DNA of 64,000 nt from Serratia nematodiphila DZ0503SBS1 (GCF_000738675.1 NZ_JPUX01000001.1:4340001-4404000), one strand, 5' to 3'. Positions 20,377 to 29,595 are shown, counted from the stretch's first letter. Made by a program: numbers and translations. Notes: generated from the letters alone by a model not told the origin.

Positions 20377-21044
20377 TGATTGAATATTTGCCGGAGATCC
20401 TCAAAGGGTTGCACACCAGCCTGACGCTGACCGTCGCCGCGCTGATCGTCGCGCTGGTGCTGTCGCTGCTGCTGACGGTGATCCTGACGTTGAAAACGCC
20501 GATCCTGACGCCGTTGGTCAAGGTTTATGTGACGCTGTTCACCGGCACGCCGCTGCTGGTGCAGATCTTCCTGATCTACTACGGCCCCGGCCAGTTCCCG
20601 GCGATCCGCGACTACCCTTGGCTGTGGAACCTGCTGTCGCAGCCCTGGCTGTGTGCGATGATAGCGCTGGCGCTGAACAGCGCGGCCTACACCACGCAGT
20701 TGTTCTACGGCGCGGTGCGCGCCATTCCCGCCGGGCAGTGGCAATCGTGCGAAGCGCTTGGCATGTCGCGCCGGCAGACGCTGCGCATTCTGCTGCCGTT
20801 CGCCTTCAAGCGCGCGCTGTCGTCTTACTCCAACGAAGTGGTGCTGGTGTTCAAAAGCACCTCGCTGGCCTATACCATCACGCTGATGGAAGTGATGGGC
20901 TACAGCCAGCTGATGTACGGCCGCACCTACGACGTGATGGTGTTCGGCGCCGCCGGCCTGGTGTACCTGTGCGTCAACGGCCTGCTGACGCTGCTGATGC
21001 GTCTGGTGGAGCGCCGCGCGCTGGCGTTTGAACGCCGCAACTGA
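20376..21044 (+). CDS. artM: ArtM arginine transporter permease
   Basis: This is the second inner-membrane permease subunit (222 aa; E. coli 222). The EAA loop is CEALGMSRRQTLRILLPFAF and the N-terminal sequence [19 protein letters not shown] is typical. It is the last gene of artPIQM and is followed by a strong terminator. Confidence 0.95.
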   Translation: MIEYLPEILKGLHTSLTLTVAALIVALVLSLLLTVILTLKTPILTPLVKVYVTLFTGTPLLVQIFLIYYGPGQFPAIRDYPWLWNLLSQPWLCAMIALALNSAAYTTQLFYGAVRAIPAGQWQSCEALGMSRRQTLRILLPFAFKRALSSYSNEVVLVFKSTSLAYTITLMEVMGYSQLMYGRTYDVMVFGAAGLVYLCVNGLLTLLMRLVERRALAFERRN

Positions 21045-21060
21045 GGCCGCCGCCCCCATG

Positions 21061-21088
21061 AGCCCCGCCATTGTGCGGGGCTTTTTTT
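21061..21088 (+). terminator. Terminator of artPIQM
   Basis: AGCCCCGC / GCGGGGCT form an 8-bp stem with a short loop, followed by seven T, 17 bases after the artM stop. Confidence 0.9.
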
Positions 21089-21096
21089 ACCCCTCA

Positions 21097-21135
21097 AGGC
21101 AATACTTAATCATTTATATTGCATTTTAATTCACT
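21097..21135 (+). promoter_or_regulatory. ARG-box pair (ArgR operator) upstream of artJ
   Basis: Two ARG boxes are spaced 21 bp apart. The second core, TGCAT-TTTA-ATTCA, matches the consensus TGAAT-W4-ATTCA at 9 of 10 fixed bases. The first is GCAAT-ACTT-AATCA (7/10). E. coli artJ is one of the most ArgR-repressed genes. Confidence 0.65.
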
Positions 21136-21243
21136 CAATGGCAGGGTTAACAACAGGCATTCGCGCAAAAACCTCTGGCGATTACCAGTAAAAACAAACG
21201 ATAGCGAATAATCACTTTCAGGATCCAGACAGGAGCTCTACGC

Positions 21244-21978
21244 ATGAAAAAACTGCTGCTTGCCGCGACGATGTTGGCCGGGATGACCTTTAACGCCACC
21301 GCGGCCGATACCATCCGCTTCGCCGCCTCCGCCACCTACCCACCGTTCGAATCGCTCGACGCCAACAACCAGATCGTCGGCTTCGATATCGATCTGGCCA
21401 ACGCGCTGTGCAAGCAGATGCAGGCGCAGTGCACCTTCACCAACCAGGCGTTCGACAGCCTGATCGCCGCGCTGAAATTCAAGAAATACGATGCGGTGAT
21501 TTCCGGCATGGATATCACGCCGGAGCGCAGCAAACAGGTCGCTTTCACCCAGCCTTACTACGCCAACTCGGCGATCGTGATCGCGCAAAAAGGCAAGTTC
21601 AACTCGCTGGCGGATCTGAAAGGCAAAAAGCTCGGCATGGAAAACGGCACCACCCACCAGAAATACATGCAGGACAAGCACCCGGAGATTAACACCGTTT
21701 CTTACGACAGCTACCAGAACGCCATTCTGGAGCTGAAAAACGGCCGTATCGACGGCGTGTTCGGCGACACCGCCGTGGTGAACGAATGGCTGAAAACCAA
21801 CCCGCAGCTGGCACCGGTTGGCGAGCACATCACCGATGCGCAATACTTCGGCACCGGCCTCGGCATCGCGGTGCGCCCCGACAACCAGGCGCTGCTGGCC
21901 AAGCTGAACGCCGCGCTGGACGCCATCAAGGCCGACGGCACCTACAAGGCCATCAACGACAAGTGGTTCCCGCAGTAA
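21244..21978 (+). CDS. artJ: ArtJ periplasmic arginine-binding protein
   Basis: A 244-aa binding protein with signal peptide MKKLLLAATMLAGMTFNATA and the same fold as ArtI (GFDIDLANALC, GMDITPERS, ENGTTHQKYM, GVFGDTAVVNEWL). E. coli ArtJ is highly arginine-specific and works with ArtPQM. It has its own promoter region with ARG boxes and is transcribed apart from artPIQM. The ATG follows GGAGCTCTACGC. Confidence 0.95.
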   Translation: MKKLLLAATMLAGMTFNATAADTIRFAASATYPPFESLDANNQIVGFDIDLANALCKQMQAQCTFTNQAFDSLIAALKFKKYDAVISGMDITPERSKQVAFTQPYYANSAIVIAQKGKFNSLADLKGKKLGMENGTTHQKYMQDKHPEINTVSYDSYQNAILELKNGRIDGVFGDTAVVNEWLKTNPQLAPVGEHITDAQYFGTGLGIAVRPDNQALLAKLNAALDAIKADGTYKAINDKWFPQ

Positions 21979-21988
21979 GTCCGCGTGT

Positions 21989-22014
21989 GGAGTCGCCCTC
22001 CTTCGGCGGCTCCA
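21989..22014 (+). terminator. Hairpin after artJ
   Basis: GGAGTCGCC and GGCGGCTCC pair with one mismatch around a CTCCTTC loop. It starts 11 bases after the artJ stop and lacks a U-run. Confidence 0.4.
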
Positions 22015-22039
22015 TCTAATTGCCACCCCATCCGGTTAG

Positions 22040-22065
22040 TGCTAAATTTGATACTGAATTTAGCA
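22040..22065 (+). promoter_or_regulatory. Inverted repeat, likely operator of the toxin-antitoxin genes
   Basis: A perfect 9-bp inverted repeat (TGCTAAATT, eight-base spacer, AATTTAGCA) ends 14 bases before the antitoxin ATG. Phd/RelB-type antitoxins bind such palindromes to repress their own operon. Confidence 0.65.
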
Positions 22066-22079
22066 TCAAGGATAACATC

Positions 22080-22331
22080 ATGACGGTTCAACCCATTCTT
22101 GCCGACTCGGCAGTCAGCATCAGCGATTTTAAGAAATCGCCCAACGCCGCCCTTAAAGAGGCACAAGGGCAACCGGTCGCCGTCCTGACCAACGGTAAGA
22201 TTTCGGGATATTACGTCTCTCCGGAAACCTGGGAGGCGATCGCGGAGTACCTGGAAGATATCGAACTCGCTGAAATCGTTCGTTCACGGATGAACGGCAA
22301 ACGCATTAAGGTCAATTTGGATGACTTATAA
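22080..22331 (+). CDS. Phd/YefM-type antitoxin with RelB-like tail
   Basis: An 83-aa protein. Residues 1-55 have the Phd/YefM fold pattern (SISDFKKSPNAALKEAQGQP, VAVLTNGKISGYYVSPETWE). The C-terminus ([21 protein letters not shown] in parts: [21 protein letters not shown]) resembles the toxin-binding tail of RelB instead. The start ATG has AAGGATAACATC before it. It overlaps the toxin gene by 11 bases. The arrangement resembles StbD/StbE-like modules. It would neutralise the downstream toxin and repress transcription through the palindrome. It is not present between artJ and rlmC in E. coli. Confidence 0.8.
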   Translation: MTVQPILADSAVSISDFKKSPNAALKEAQGQPVAVLTNGKISGYYVSPETWEAIAEYLEDIELAEIVRSRMNGKRIKVNLDDL

Positions 22332-22605
22332 GCTTGAATTCGAAGAACATGCGCTGAAGGAATTTAAAAAACTGTCCCCGGTGATCCGGGAACAGTTCAA
22401 AAAAAAGCTGGCATCGGTGCTGGTTAATCCCCACGTCCCCGCCAACAAACTCGCCGGTTTGCCTGATTGCTACAAAATCAAACTCAGAGCCTCAGGCTTT
22501 CGTTTGGTATATCGCGTCATGGAAACGGAGATCGTGGTTCTGGTCCTGTCTGTGGGCAAACGCGAACGTTCAGCGGCTTACACGGCTGCCAAAAAGCGCC
22601 TTTAA
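22321..22605 (+). CDS. RelE-family mRNA interferase toxin
   Basis: A 94-aa RelE/ParE-superfamily toxin. By simple counting it keeps the residues shown to matter in E. coli RelE: K52 and K54 (YKIKLRASG), R61 (GFRLVY), R81 (VGKRER) and Y87. It should therefore be an active ribosome-dependent mRNA endonuclease rather than a ParE-type gyrase poison. Its stop overlaps the stop of convergent rlmC by a few bases. Confidence 0.85.
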   Translation: MTYKLEFEEHALKEFKKLSPVIREQFKKKLASVLVNPHVPANKLAGLPDCYKIKLRASGFRLVYRVMETEIVVLVLSVGKRERSAAYTAAKKRL

Positions 22606-23729
22606 CGCCGCACCAGCAGCGTCAGCACTTCGTAGTGCGAGGTATGCGGGAACATGTCGAACAGCTGCACCCGTTCGATGCGATACCCCGGCAACATCTC
22701 GATATCTTTCGCCATGCTCTCGGCGTTGCAGCTCGAATACAGAATATAGTCCGGCGCCATCCGGCTCAAATAGTCGCACAGCGCCTGGCCGATGCCGCGC
22801 CGCGGCGGATTGACCAGCACCAGCTGCGGCACCAGGCCTTCGGCGGTGGCGAAGCGGGTGGAATCGAGCGCCTGAAAATCTACCTGCAACAACCCTAACC
22901 GCTGCGCCGACTGGCGCGCGCAGGCGATCGCCTCCGCGCTGATTTCGATGCCGGTCAACCGCGTCTGCGGCTGCGCGCAGTGCAGGCCGAAACCGCCGAC
23001 GCCGCAGAACAGATCCCACATGCTGTCGATACCCAGCGCGCGCACCCAGTCGCGGGCGGTGGCATACAGATCGGCGGCCACCTGCGGGTTGGTCTGAAAG
23101 AAGCTTTGCGGGCGGATGAACAGCGGCACCTGATTGAACTGTTCCTCCAGCGCCTGCTGTTCGGTCAGCGCGATCTCGCGCTCCCCTTCCATGATCGCCA
23201 TATGCACCGGTTGAATATTGGCGGAGATCACCCTGAGCTGCGGCAGCTGCTGCTGCAGCCACGGCAGCGCGGCGCGCAGCTGCGCCAGTTTGGTTTCCGA
23301 GCGCAGCACGAAACGCAGCATCACGCCGCCGTCGAGCGTGCTTTCGGTCAGCAGCAGGTATTTCAGCTCGCCGCGCTTGCGCACTACGTTATACGGCGTC
23401 AGGCCGGCGCGGGCGATAAAGCTTTTCAGCACCGCAAACATCGGCGCAAAACCGGCGGGGTACAGCGGGCAGTCGCTCAGATCGACCGGCGTGCCGTCGC
23501 GGTGCAGCATGCCGAGCAGCGGTCGCTCCACGCTGCCGCTGACCACCATCTTGGCTTTATTGCGAAATGCGCTCAGTTCCCCCGCCACCGGCTGCAGCCA
23601 CTGCGCGACGTCGCGCCCGGCCAGCAGCGATTGCAGGTGATGCTGTTTGTCGGCCAGTTGCTGCGGATAGGGCTTTTCCAGCCACTGACAGGAACGGCAG
23701 GTGCCCGCCGTATACAAAGCGCAATGCAT
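22602..23729 (-). CDS. rlmC: RlmC, 23S rRNA (uracil-747-C5)-methyltransferase
   Basis: This SAM-dependent enzyme (also RumB/YbjF) methylates U747 of 23S rRNA. The 375-aa protein has the Fe-S cysteines C3, C11 and C14 ([14 protein letters not shown]) plus one in DLSDCPLY. It also has the SAM motif [21 protein letters not shown] and the catalytic cysteine in [13 protein letters not shown]. Length and motifs match E. coli. It lies downstream of ybjO, but a 61-bp gap separates them. Confidence 0.95.
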   Translation of the reverse strand: MHCALYTAGTCRSCQWLEKPYPQQLADKQHHLQSLLAGRDVAQWLQPVAGELSAFRNKAKMVVSGSVERPLLGMLHRDGTPVDLSDCPLYPAGFAPMFAVLKSFIARAGLTPYNVVRKRGELKYLLLTESTLDGGVMLRFVLRSETKLAQLRAALPWLQQQLPQLRVISANIQPVHMAIMEGEREIALTEQQALEEQFNQVPLFIRPQSFFQTNPQVAADLYATARDWVRALGIDSMWDLFCGVGGFGLHCAQPQTRLTGIEISAEAIACARQSAQRLGLLQVDFQALDSTRFATAEGLVPQLVLVNPPRRGIGQALCDYLSRMAPDYILYSSCNAESMAKDIEMLPGYRIERVQLFDMFPHTSHYEVLTLLVRR

Positions 23730-23790
23730 GAAGATTACCGTGAAGTTCAGGATGACGAATTAAGGGTGCAGAGTTTACCACTCCGCGCGC

Positions 23791-24276
23791 CTAAAATCTC
23801 ACTTGCGCGGTGAAGAAGCGGCGGCTGGCGGCAGGAACGAACAGCAACGCCAGGATCACCACGTCGGGGATCTTTTGCAGGATCAGAACGTGCAAGATTT
23901 GGCCGCTGGTTTCCCCCTCCACGGTGAACACCTCTGGGAAGACGCTGCCGATGGTGGCCAACAGCAGGTAAAGCACCACGATGCACTGGCAGGCCACATA
24001 GCCCCAGCGCCCCCAATTGCGGCCGCGCATCACCGCAAAGCCGCAGCTGATTTGCAGGCACAGCAGCATCAGGCCGGCCAGAAAGATAAAGGTGGAATCC
24101 CACGCCTGCGCGCTGGTGTTGACGAACTCCTGCGCGCCGTCGACGCCCAGCTCACCCAGCAGCAGCACCACGCTGATACACTTGATCGCCACCATGGCGG
24201 TGCCCGCCACCATCACCGGCACCGGCGCATCCGAAGTCGATCCCATTCCCTGCCCGCTTTTCAGCATGTCTGACAT
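23791..24276 (-). CDS. ybjO: YbjO inner-membrane protein (DUF2593)
   Basis: A 161-aa protein with four hydrophobic helices and a basic C-terminus, matching the YbjO family. No function is known. It follows potI by 104 bp on the same strand, as in E. coli, and may be the tail of the potFGHI transcript. Confidence 0.85.
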   Translation of the reverse strand: MSDMLKSGQGMGSTSDAPVPVMVAGTAMVAIKCISVVLLLGELGVDGAQEFVNTSAQAWDSTFIFLAGLMLLCLQISCGFAVMRGRNWGRWGYVACQCIVVLYLLLATIGSVFPEVFTVEGETSGQILHVLILQKIPDVVILALLFVPAASRRFFTAQVRF

Positions 24277-24380
24277 ATCCGTGTTCCGCTACGACGCGCC
24301 ACCTATACAGGTGGCACATGTAAAGTCAGGTAGTTAGTTGCAATACTTATTGATTGCAAAAATAGCAGGTTTGTTACGAT

Positions 24381-25226
24381 TCAGCTACGGGCCGCCCGCT
24401 GCAATTCACGCGATCGTTGTTTTTCCGAGCGCGCCATAAACCACCAGGCGATCAGGCCGAGGATGCCCACCACCAGCAGGATCAGGCTGGCCAACGCGTT
24501 AATTTCCGGGTTCACCCCCATGCGCACGCTGGAGAACACCAGCATCGGCAGCGTGGTGGCGCCCGGGCCGGAGACGAAGCTGGCGATCACCAGGTCATCC
24601 AGCGACAGGGTGAACGCCAGCATCCAGCCGGAGATCAACGCCGGCGCAATCATCGGCAAGGTGATGACGAAGAACACCTTCAGCGGCGGCGCCCCCAGAT
24701 CCATTGCCGCCTCTTCAATCGAGCGATCCACCTCGCGCAGACGCGAACTGATGACCACCGCCACATAAGCGGTACAGAAGGTGACATGCGCCAGCCAGAT
24801 AGTGAACATGCCACGTTCCGACGGCCAGCCGAAGGCATGCCCCATCGCCACGAACAGCAGCAGCAGCGACAGGCCGGTGATCACGTCCGGCATCACCAGC
24901 GGCGCGGTCAGCATAAACGCGAAGCCGGTCGAACCGCGAAAGCGGCCGAATCGCACCATCACCACGGCGGCGATGGCCCCCAGTACCACCGCGGCGGTGG
25001 CGGAGGCGGCGGCGATGGTCAGGCTGAGCCCCACCGCGCTGATCATCGCCGAATCGTGGAACAGTTCGCTATACCAGCGCGTGGACCAGCCGGCCCACAC
25101 CGTCACCAGCTTGGAGCTGTTGAAGGAGTAGATCACCAGCATCAGCATCGGCGCATACAGGAAGGTAAAGCCGACAGTCAGGATGGCGATGCGCCACGGT
25201 GAACGCACTACCGGCAAGTTGTTCAT
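24381..25226 (-). CDS. potI: PotI putrescine transporter permease
   Basis: An inner-membrane permease (281 aa, the E. coli length) of the putrescine-specific ABC importer PotFGHI. It has six helices and the EAA loop (EEAAMDLGAPPLKVFFVITLP, shown in part). The ATG at 25226 with GCAGGA just upstream aligns with MNNLPVVRSPWRI of E. coli; a longer reading from 25268 overlaps potH. It overlaps the potH stop by four bases (ATGA). Confidence 0.95.
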   Translation of the reverse strand: MNNLPVVRSPWRIAILTVGFTFLYAPMLMLVIYSFNSSKLVTVWAGWSTRWYSELFHDSAMISAVGLSLTIAAASATAAVVLGAIAAVVMVRFGRFRGSTGFAFMLTAPLVMPDVITGLSLLLLFVAMGHAFGWPSERGMFTIWLAHVTFCTAYVAVVISSRLREVDRSIEEAAMDLGAPPLKVFFVITLPMIAPALISGWMLAFTLSLDDLVIASFVSGPGATTLPMLVFSSVRMGVNPEINALASLILLVVGILGLIAWWFMARSEKQRSRELQRAARS

Positions 25227-26185
25227 TCCTGCCCCCCTATTTCCTTGTTCTGGTGTTTGTGGAACCACAAAATTGGCACGATCAGCAACAGCAGCATGAT
25301 GGTGGCGACCGCCGAGGCCACCGGCCAGTCGCGGTTATTGAAGAACTCCTGCCATAGCACGCGGCCGATCATGATGCTGTCCGGCCCGCCGAGCAGTTCC
25401 GGGATCACGAACTCCCCCACTGCCGGAATGAACACCAGCATCGAACCGGCGATGATGCCGCCGCGCGTCAGCGGCACGATCACGCTGAAGAAGGTTTTCA
25501 GCGGCCGGGCGCCCAGATCCAGCGACGCCTCCACCAGCGAGTAATCCAGCCGGATCAGCGCCGTGTAAATCGGCAGCACCATAAACGGCAGATAGGAATA
25601 AACGATGCCGATATACACCGCCAGGTTGGTGTGCAGGATCACCAGAGGTTGATCGATCACCCCTAGCCACATCAGAAAGTTATTCAGCGTGCCGTTGTTT
25701 TTCAGGATCCCCATCCAGGCGTAGACGCGGATCAGGAACGAAGTCCAGGAAGGCAGGATCACCAGCAACAGCAGAATGTTGCGGGTCGACGCCTTGCTGT
25801 GCGCCACCGCCCAAGCCAACGGATAGCCGATGATCAGGCAACACAGCGTCGAAACCGCCGCCACGCGCAGCGACTGCAGGTAGGCATCGATATACAACGG
25901 ATCGTCGGTCAGCTGCAGATAGTTGGCGAAGTTGAGCGCAATGTTCAGCTTGCCGTCCACCCAGCTCATCAGCTCGGTGTAGGGCGGCACCGCCAACGCC
26001 AGCTCCGCCAGGCTGATCTTGAACACGATCAGGAACGGCAGCATAAACAGCAGCGTCAGCCATAAATACGGCAATGCGATCACCAGCTTGCGGCCGTGAG
26101 CCATCAGCAGGCGGTGGAACAGGGCCTTGAGGGTGGCGGGCGTTTTGGCCGGCGGTTCCGGCGTGCGTTCAGAAAGCAGGGTCAT
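25223..26185 (-). CDS. potH: PotH putrescine transporter permease
   Basis: A 320-aa inner-membrane permease, partner of PotI. Six helices and the EAA-type loop (VEASLDLGARPLKTFFSVIVP, shown in part) are visible. A long N-terminal cytoplasmic stretch (about 35 residues, basic at the end) precedes the first helix. The ATG is preceded by GAGGAG. It lies 24 bp after potG. Confidence 0.95.
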   Translation of the reverse strand: MTLLSERTPEPPAKTPATLKALFHRLLMAHGRKLVIALPYLWLTLLFMLPFLIVFKISLAELALAVPPYTELMSWVDGKLNIALNFANYLQLTDDPLYIDAYLQSLRVAAVSTLCCLIIGYPLAWAVAHSKASTRNILLLLVILPSWTSFLIRVYAWMGILKNNGTLNNFLMWLGVIDQPLVILHTNLAVYIGIVYSYLPFMVLPIYTALIRLDYSLVEASLDLGARPLKTFFSVIVPLTRGGIIAGSMLVFIPAVGEFVIPELLGGPDSIMIGRVLWQEFFNNRDWPVASAVATIMLLLLIVPILWFHKHQNKEIGGQE

Positions 26186-26209
26186 ACGGGTTACTCCTCA
26201 CCAGCGCCA

Positions 26210-27343
26210 CTACACCGTCAACACGACACAGCTGTCGGTTTCCCAGCACAGACGCACTTCATCGCCCCAGGTGGGCATCCCCTTGCGGAAACGATGGCCG
26301 TTTTGCAGCTGGGCGCTGATAATCTGCCCGCTGTGCAGCTTCACGTGGTAGATAGACAGATCGCCCAGGTAGGAAATGTGCGCCACTTCCCCCACCGCAA
26401 AGTTGCAGCCGTCTTCCGGCACTTGTTCGCACAGCAGGATCTTTTCCGGCCGCAGCGCGACCTGGATCGGCACGCCGTCCACCACCGAGGCGTCCGGATC
26501 CACTTTGATCGCATGGCGCAACCCCGGGCTTTGCAGGATCAGCGCATCGTCGTGGCGCTCTTGCAGCACGCAGTCGAAGACGTTGACCGAACCGATAAAC
26601 TCGGCGCTGAAGCGGCTGTTCGGATGCTCGTAGATCTCTTCCGGCTCGCCGATCTGCACGAACTTGCCGCGGTTCATGATGGCGATACGCCCCGCCATGG
26701 TCATCGCCTCCTCCTGATCGTGCGTCACCATCACGCAGGTCACGCCGACGCGCTCGAGAATGTCGGTCACTTCCAGCTGCATGCGATCGCGCAGCTTCTT
26801 GTCCAGCGCGCCCATCGGTTCATCCAGCAGCAGCAACTTCGGCCGCTTGGCCAGGCTGCGTGCCAATGCCACCCGCTGCCGCTGGCCGCCGGAAAGCTGG
26901 TGCGGTTTGCGTTTGGCGTACTCCTGCATGTGCACCAGCGCCAGCATTTCCGCCACCCGTTCGGCGATCTCCGCCCGCGGCATTTTGTCCTGCTTCAGGC
27001 CGAACGCGATGTTTTGCTCCACGGTCATGTGCGGGAACAGCGCGTACGACTGAAACATCATGTTGATCGGCCGCTGGTACGGCGGCACATGCGACATATC
27101 CTGCCCGTCGAGCACGATCTGCCCTTCCGTCGGCTGTTCAAAGCCGGCCAGCATGCGCAGCAAGGTGGACTTGCCGCAGCCGGACGGGCCAAGCAGCGCA
27201 AAGATCTCGCCCTTGTAGATGGTGAGGCTGACGTCTTCGACCGCATTCTGCCCGTCGAAGGTTTTGGTGAGGTTACGGATTTCCAGCAGAGGGGTGAAGA
27301 CCTTCTGCGACTTGGCTTGAGGACGAGGGATGGCGTCGTTCAA
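26210..27343 (-). CDS. potG: PotG putrescine transporter ATPase
   Basis: The ATPase of PotFGHI, 377 aa as in E. coli when started at TTG 27343 ([13 protein letters not shown]). GGAGAG lies ten bases upstream, and a longer in-frame reading from 27469 runs through the hairpins and is unlikely. It has Walker [10 protein letters not shown], signature [15 protein letters not shown], Walker [15 protein letters not shown] and a C-terminal TOBE domain ([13 protein letters not shown]). Putrescine uptake energy comes from this subunit. Confidence 0.95.
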   Translation of the reverse strand: MNDAIPRPQAKSQKVFTPLLEIRNLTKTFDGQNAVEDVSLTIYKGEIFALLGPSGCGKSTLLRMLAGFEQPTEGQIVLDGQDMSHVPPYQRPINMMFQSYALFPHMTVEQNIAFGLKQDKMPRAEIAERVAEMLALVHMQEYAKRKPHQLSGGQRQRVALARSLAKRPKLLLLDEPMGALDKKLRDRMQLEVTDILERVGVTCVMVTHDQEEAMTMAGRIAIMNRGKFVQIGEPEEIYEHPNSRFSAEFIGSVNVFDCVLQERHDDALILQSPGLRHAIKVDPDASVVDGVPIQVALRPEKILLCEQVPEDGCNFAVGEVAHISYLGDLSIYHVKLHSGQIISAQLQNGHRFRKGMPTWGDEVRLCWETDSCVVLTV

Positions 27344-27376
27344 TCGGGGTGCTCTCCGGCGTAAAGCGGCACAAAA

Positions 27377-27464
27377 CCACGGCGAGCGCCGTGGCCCAAA
27401 ACGGCAATGCAGGCGGGGAGCGCCCGCCTGCCGGTTTACCGACGATGGGGGGATCCCCCCCATC
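27377..27464 (-). repeat. Three hairpins in the potF-potG gap
   Basis: Three separate palindromes lie in 88 bp: CCACGGC-gagc-GCCGTGG (27377-27394), GCAGGCGGG-gagcg-CCCGCCTGC (27409-27431), and a near-perfect GATGGGGGG / CCCCCC(C)ATC (27444-27464) that begins right at the potF stop. None has a U-run on the minus strand except a short TTTT after the first. They probably protect the potF mRNA 3' end and lower transcription into potGHI. Confidence 0.65.
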
Positions 27465-27465
27465 A

Positions 27466-28575
27466 TCACTTCCCGCTTTTAACTTTAGTCCATGCGCGGG
27501 TAATGACACGGTCCAGCTTCGGCGACTGCACGTTGAGCGTGAACAGCTTGGCGCGCAGATCGGCCGGCGGATAGACGTTCGGGTTCTCGCGCACTTCGGC
27601 GTTCACCAGCGGCGTGGAGTCTTTCACCGCATTGGCGTAATAGACATAGTTGCTGATGCCCGCCATCACGTCAGGTTTCATCAGGAAGTTCAGGAACTGG
27701 TACGCGGCGTCTTTGTTCTTGGCGTCCGCCGGCATGGCGAACATGTCAAAGTAGGTCAGCGCTCCCTCTTTCGGGATCGCGTAGGCTACGTTCACGCCGT
27801 TCTTCGCCTCTTTGGCGCGGTTGGCCGCCTGCATCACGTCGCCGGACCAGCCGATCGCCACGCAGATATCACCGTTAGCCAGGTCGTTGATGTACTGAGA
27901 AGAGTGGAAGTAACGAATGTTCGGCCGCAGTTTCAGCAGCAGATCGTTGGCCGCGCCGGTGTAGTCCGCCGCATTGGTGCTGTTGGGATCCTTGCCCAGG
28001 TAGTGCAGCACGGTGGCGTAAACCTCGCTCGGCGCATCGAGGAAGGAGACGCCGCAGCTTTTCAGCTTCTCGAGGTTTTCCGGCTTGAGGATCAGATCCC
28101 AACTGTCGACAGGCGCGTCTTTGCCCAATGCCGCCTTCACCTTGTCGACGTTATAGCCGATGCCGGTGGTCACCATCAGGTATGGGATGCCGTATTTGTT
28201 GTCTTTATCGTTGTGTGCAACCAGCTTCAGCATCTCGGGATCGAGATTCTTGTAGTTGGGCATTTTGCTCTTGTCGAGCGGTTCGAAGATGCCGGCCTGC
28301 GACTGGCGTTCGAGGAAGTTGGATGAAGGAACCACCAGATCATAACCGGTGCTGCCCGCCATCAGTTTGCCTTCCAACACTTCGTTGGAGTCGAAGACGT
28401 CGTACACTACTTTGATGCCGGTTTCTTTCTGGAAATTAGCCAAAGTGTCCGGCGCGATATAATCGGACCAGTTATACACGTGCAGCGTTTTCTCTTCGGC
28501 TGACGCATTGACGGACGCGGCCATCAACAGGCCGGCAACCACACCCGATAACCACTTTTTACGTTGGGTGACCAT
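27466..28575 (-). CDS. potF: PotF periplasmic putrescine-binding protein
   Basis: A binding protein of the spermidine/putrescine family, 369 aa, with a basic signal peptide cut after VNASA (MVTQRKKWLSGVVAGLLMAA). Conserved pieces include LHVYNWSDYIAPDTL, VVYDVFDSNEVLE, and the binding-site tryptophan/aspartate region SWDLILKPENLEKLK. It is the first gene of potFGHI. An inverted repeat lies about 45-60 bp upstream of its start. Confidence 0.95.
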   Translation of the reverse strand: MVTQRKKWLSGVVAGLLMAASVNASAEEKTLHVYNWSDYIAPDTLANFQKETGIKVVYDVFDSNEVLEGKLMAGSTGYDLVVPSSNFLERQSQAGIFEPLDKSKMPNYKNLDPEMLKLVAHNDKDNKYGIPYLMVTTGIGYNVDKVKAALGKDAPVDSWDLILKPENLEKLKSCGVSFLDAPSEVYATVLHYLGKDPNSTNAADYTGAANDLLLKLRPNIRYFHSSQYINDLANGDICVAIGWSGDVMQAANRAKEAKNGVNVAYAIPKEGALTYFDMFAMPADAKNKDAAYQFLNFLMKPDVMAGISNYVYYANAVKDSTPLVNAEVRENPNVYPPADLRAKLFTLNVQSPKLDRVITRAWTKVKSGK

Positions 28576-28979
28576 CCGTAACTTCCTCCAAAACAGGGTG
28601 AATCATAGAATTGAACTTGTATCTGCAGCGATACAAAACCTTTCCTGATTGAGCGCAATCGTTGCAACCGCGAATTGAATGGCTATGCATATGATTGCAT
28701 GCGCCTTTTTCACTGCCCTGCTCGCGTGGTCACAAGGGAAATCGCAAGCCCTTTGCAGAATCAGCAGCATAGCCGCTGCCATCGCAACCCGCCAGCCCCC
28801 AGGGTAAAAAACGCCTTTTATCGATTTTTTATGCAGTTTTCTCTATGTGATACGCCATTAACGGCACAAAAGGCGAGAAAGATCGGGCGGCAAAGGCCAA
28901 AGTGCAGAATATTTTATTGCGGAGGGGAGTCACGGCAGCATGCCGCCGGAGCGACGGCATGCTTAAGGTATGGCGAGGG
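28576..28979 (-). promoter_or_regulatory. potF upstream region with inverted repeat
   Basis: A gap of 404 bp between potF and ybjN. It holds a perfect 7-bp inverted repeat TTGTATC-tgcagc-GATACAA at 28617-28636, likely an operator at the potF promoter, and a hairpin GCATGCCG / CGGCATGC near 28938-28962 just past ybjN. A plus-strand ORF (28675-28998) shows no family features and is not called. Confidence 0.5.
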
Positions 28980-29459
28980 TCAGTGCAGCATCGGCTGACG
29001 CACGGCGCCAGCGGGGATCTCTTCTTCGTCCCCCATAAACAGCAGATCGTTCGCCCGCGCCTCGAGGATCACCATCGAGACCTGCTCTTCGCCCTGCTGC
29101 ATGAAGTGGGTGAACTGCTCGTAGGTGATGCCGACCGCCACGCTCAGCGACTGGCAGACGATCAGCTTCGGCAGGTTGTCGTCCTGAATGTCGACAAACG
29201 CCTTGATGGTCAGCGAGCTGGCGTTGATCTGGCTCAGGTCCGCCACCAGCGGGATCAGCGCGGTCGGCTTCACCTCGGCCAACGCGGAGAACAGAATGAC
29301 GTTGTCCACCAGATCTATCTTGGCGTCGAACACGCCGTCGAAGTTCTGCATGTGCGGCAGGTGCAGCGCCTGGCAGGAATCGCACTCAAAGAAAGAAATG
29401 CCCGACTGATCCAGCCAGCGCCGCAACAGCGCCAAATCGGGGACAATGAGTGAATCCAT
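28980..29459 (-). CDS. ybjN: YbjN sensory-transduction-like regulator
   Basis: A 159-aa protein nearly identical in the core to E. coli YbjN (FFECDSCQALHLPHMQNFDG, DAKIDLVDN). The family has a type III chaperone-like fold, and E. coli YbjN affects motility, biofilm and stress responses when overproduced; the mechanism is not settled. The ATG at 29459 aligns with E. coli. It follows rimK by 136 bp on the same strand. Confidence 0.92.
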   Translation of the reverse strand: MDSLIVPDLALLRRWLDQSGISFFECDSCQALHLPHMQNFDGVFDAKIDLVDNVILFSALAEVKPTALIPLVADLSQINASSLTIKAFVDIQDDNLPKLIVCQSLSVAVGITYEQFTHFMQQGEEQVSMVILEARANDLLFMGDEEEIPAGAVRQPMLH

Positions 29460-29595
29460 AATAACCAGCCTCACAATATTCAATACGCGAAAAGGCGCAT
29501 AGCTTACGGAATATTCACCCGATACGCTACGATCAATGCGGCTTAATTCACTAATTCAGATATTGCACGGCGGGAAAAGCGCACCGCCCGCCCCG

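Noticed and set aside
27273..27509. 78-codon minus-strand frame over the potF-potG hairpins
   Set aside because: It is out of frame with both genes, spans the palindromes and has no plausible start signal.
28675..28998. 107-codon plus-strand frame between potF and ybjN
   Set aside because: No family features, no good Shine-Dalgarno and it runs into ybjN; E. coli has no gene here.
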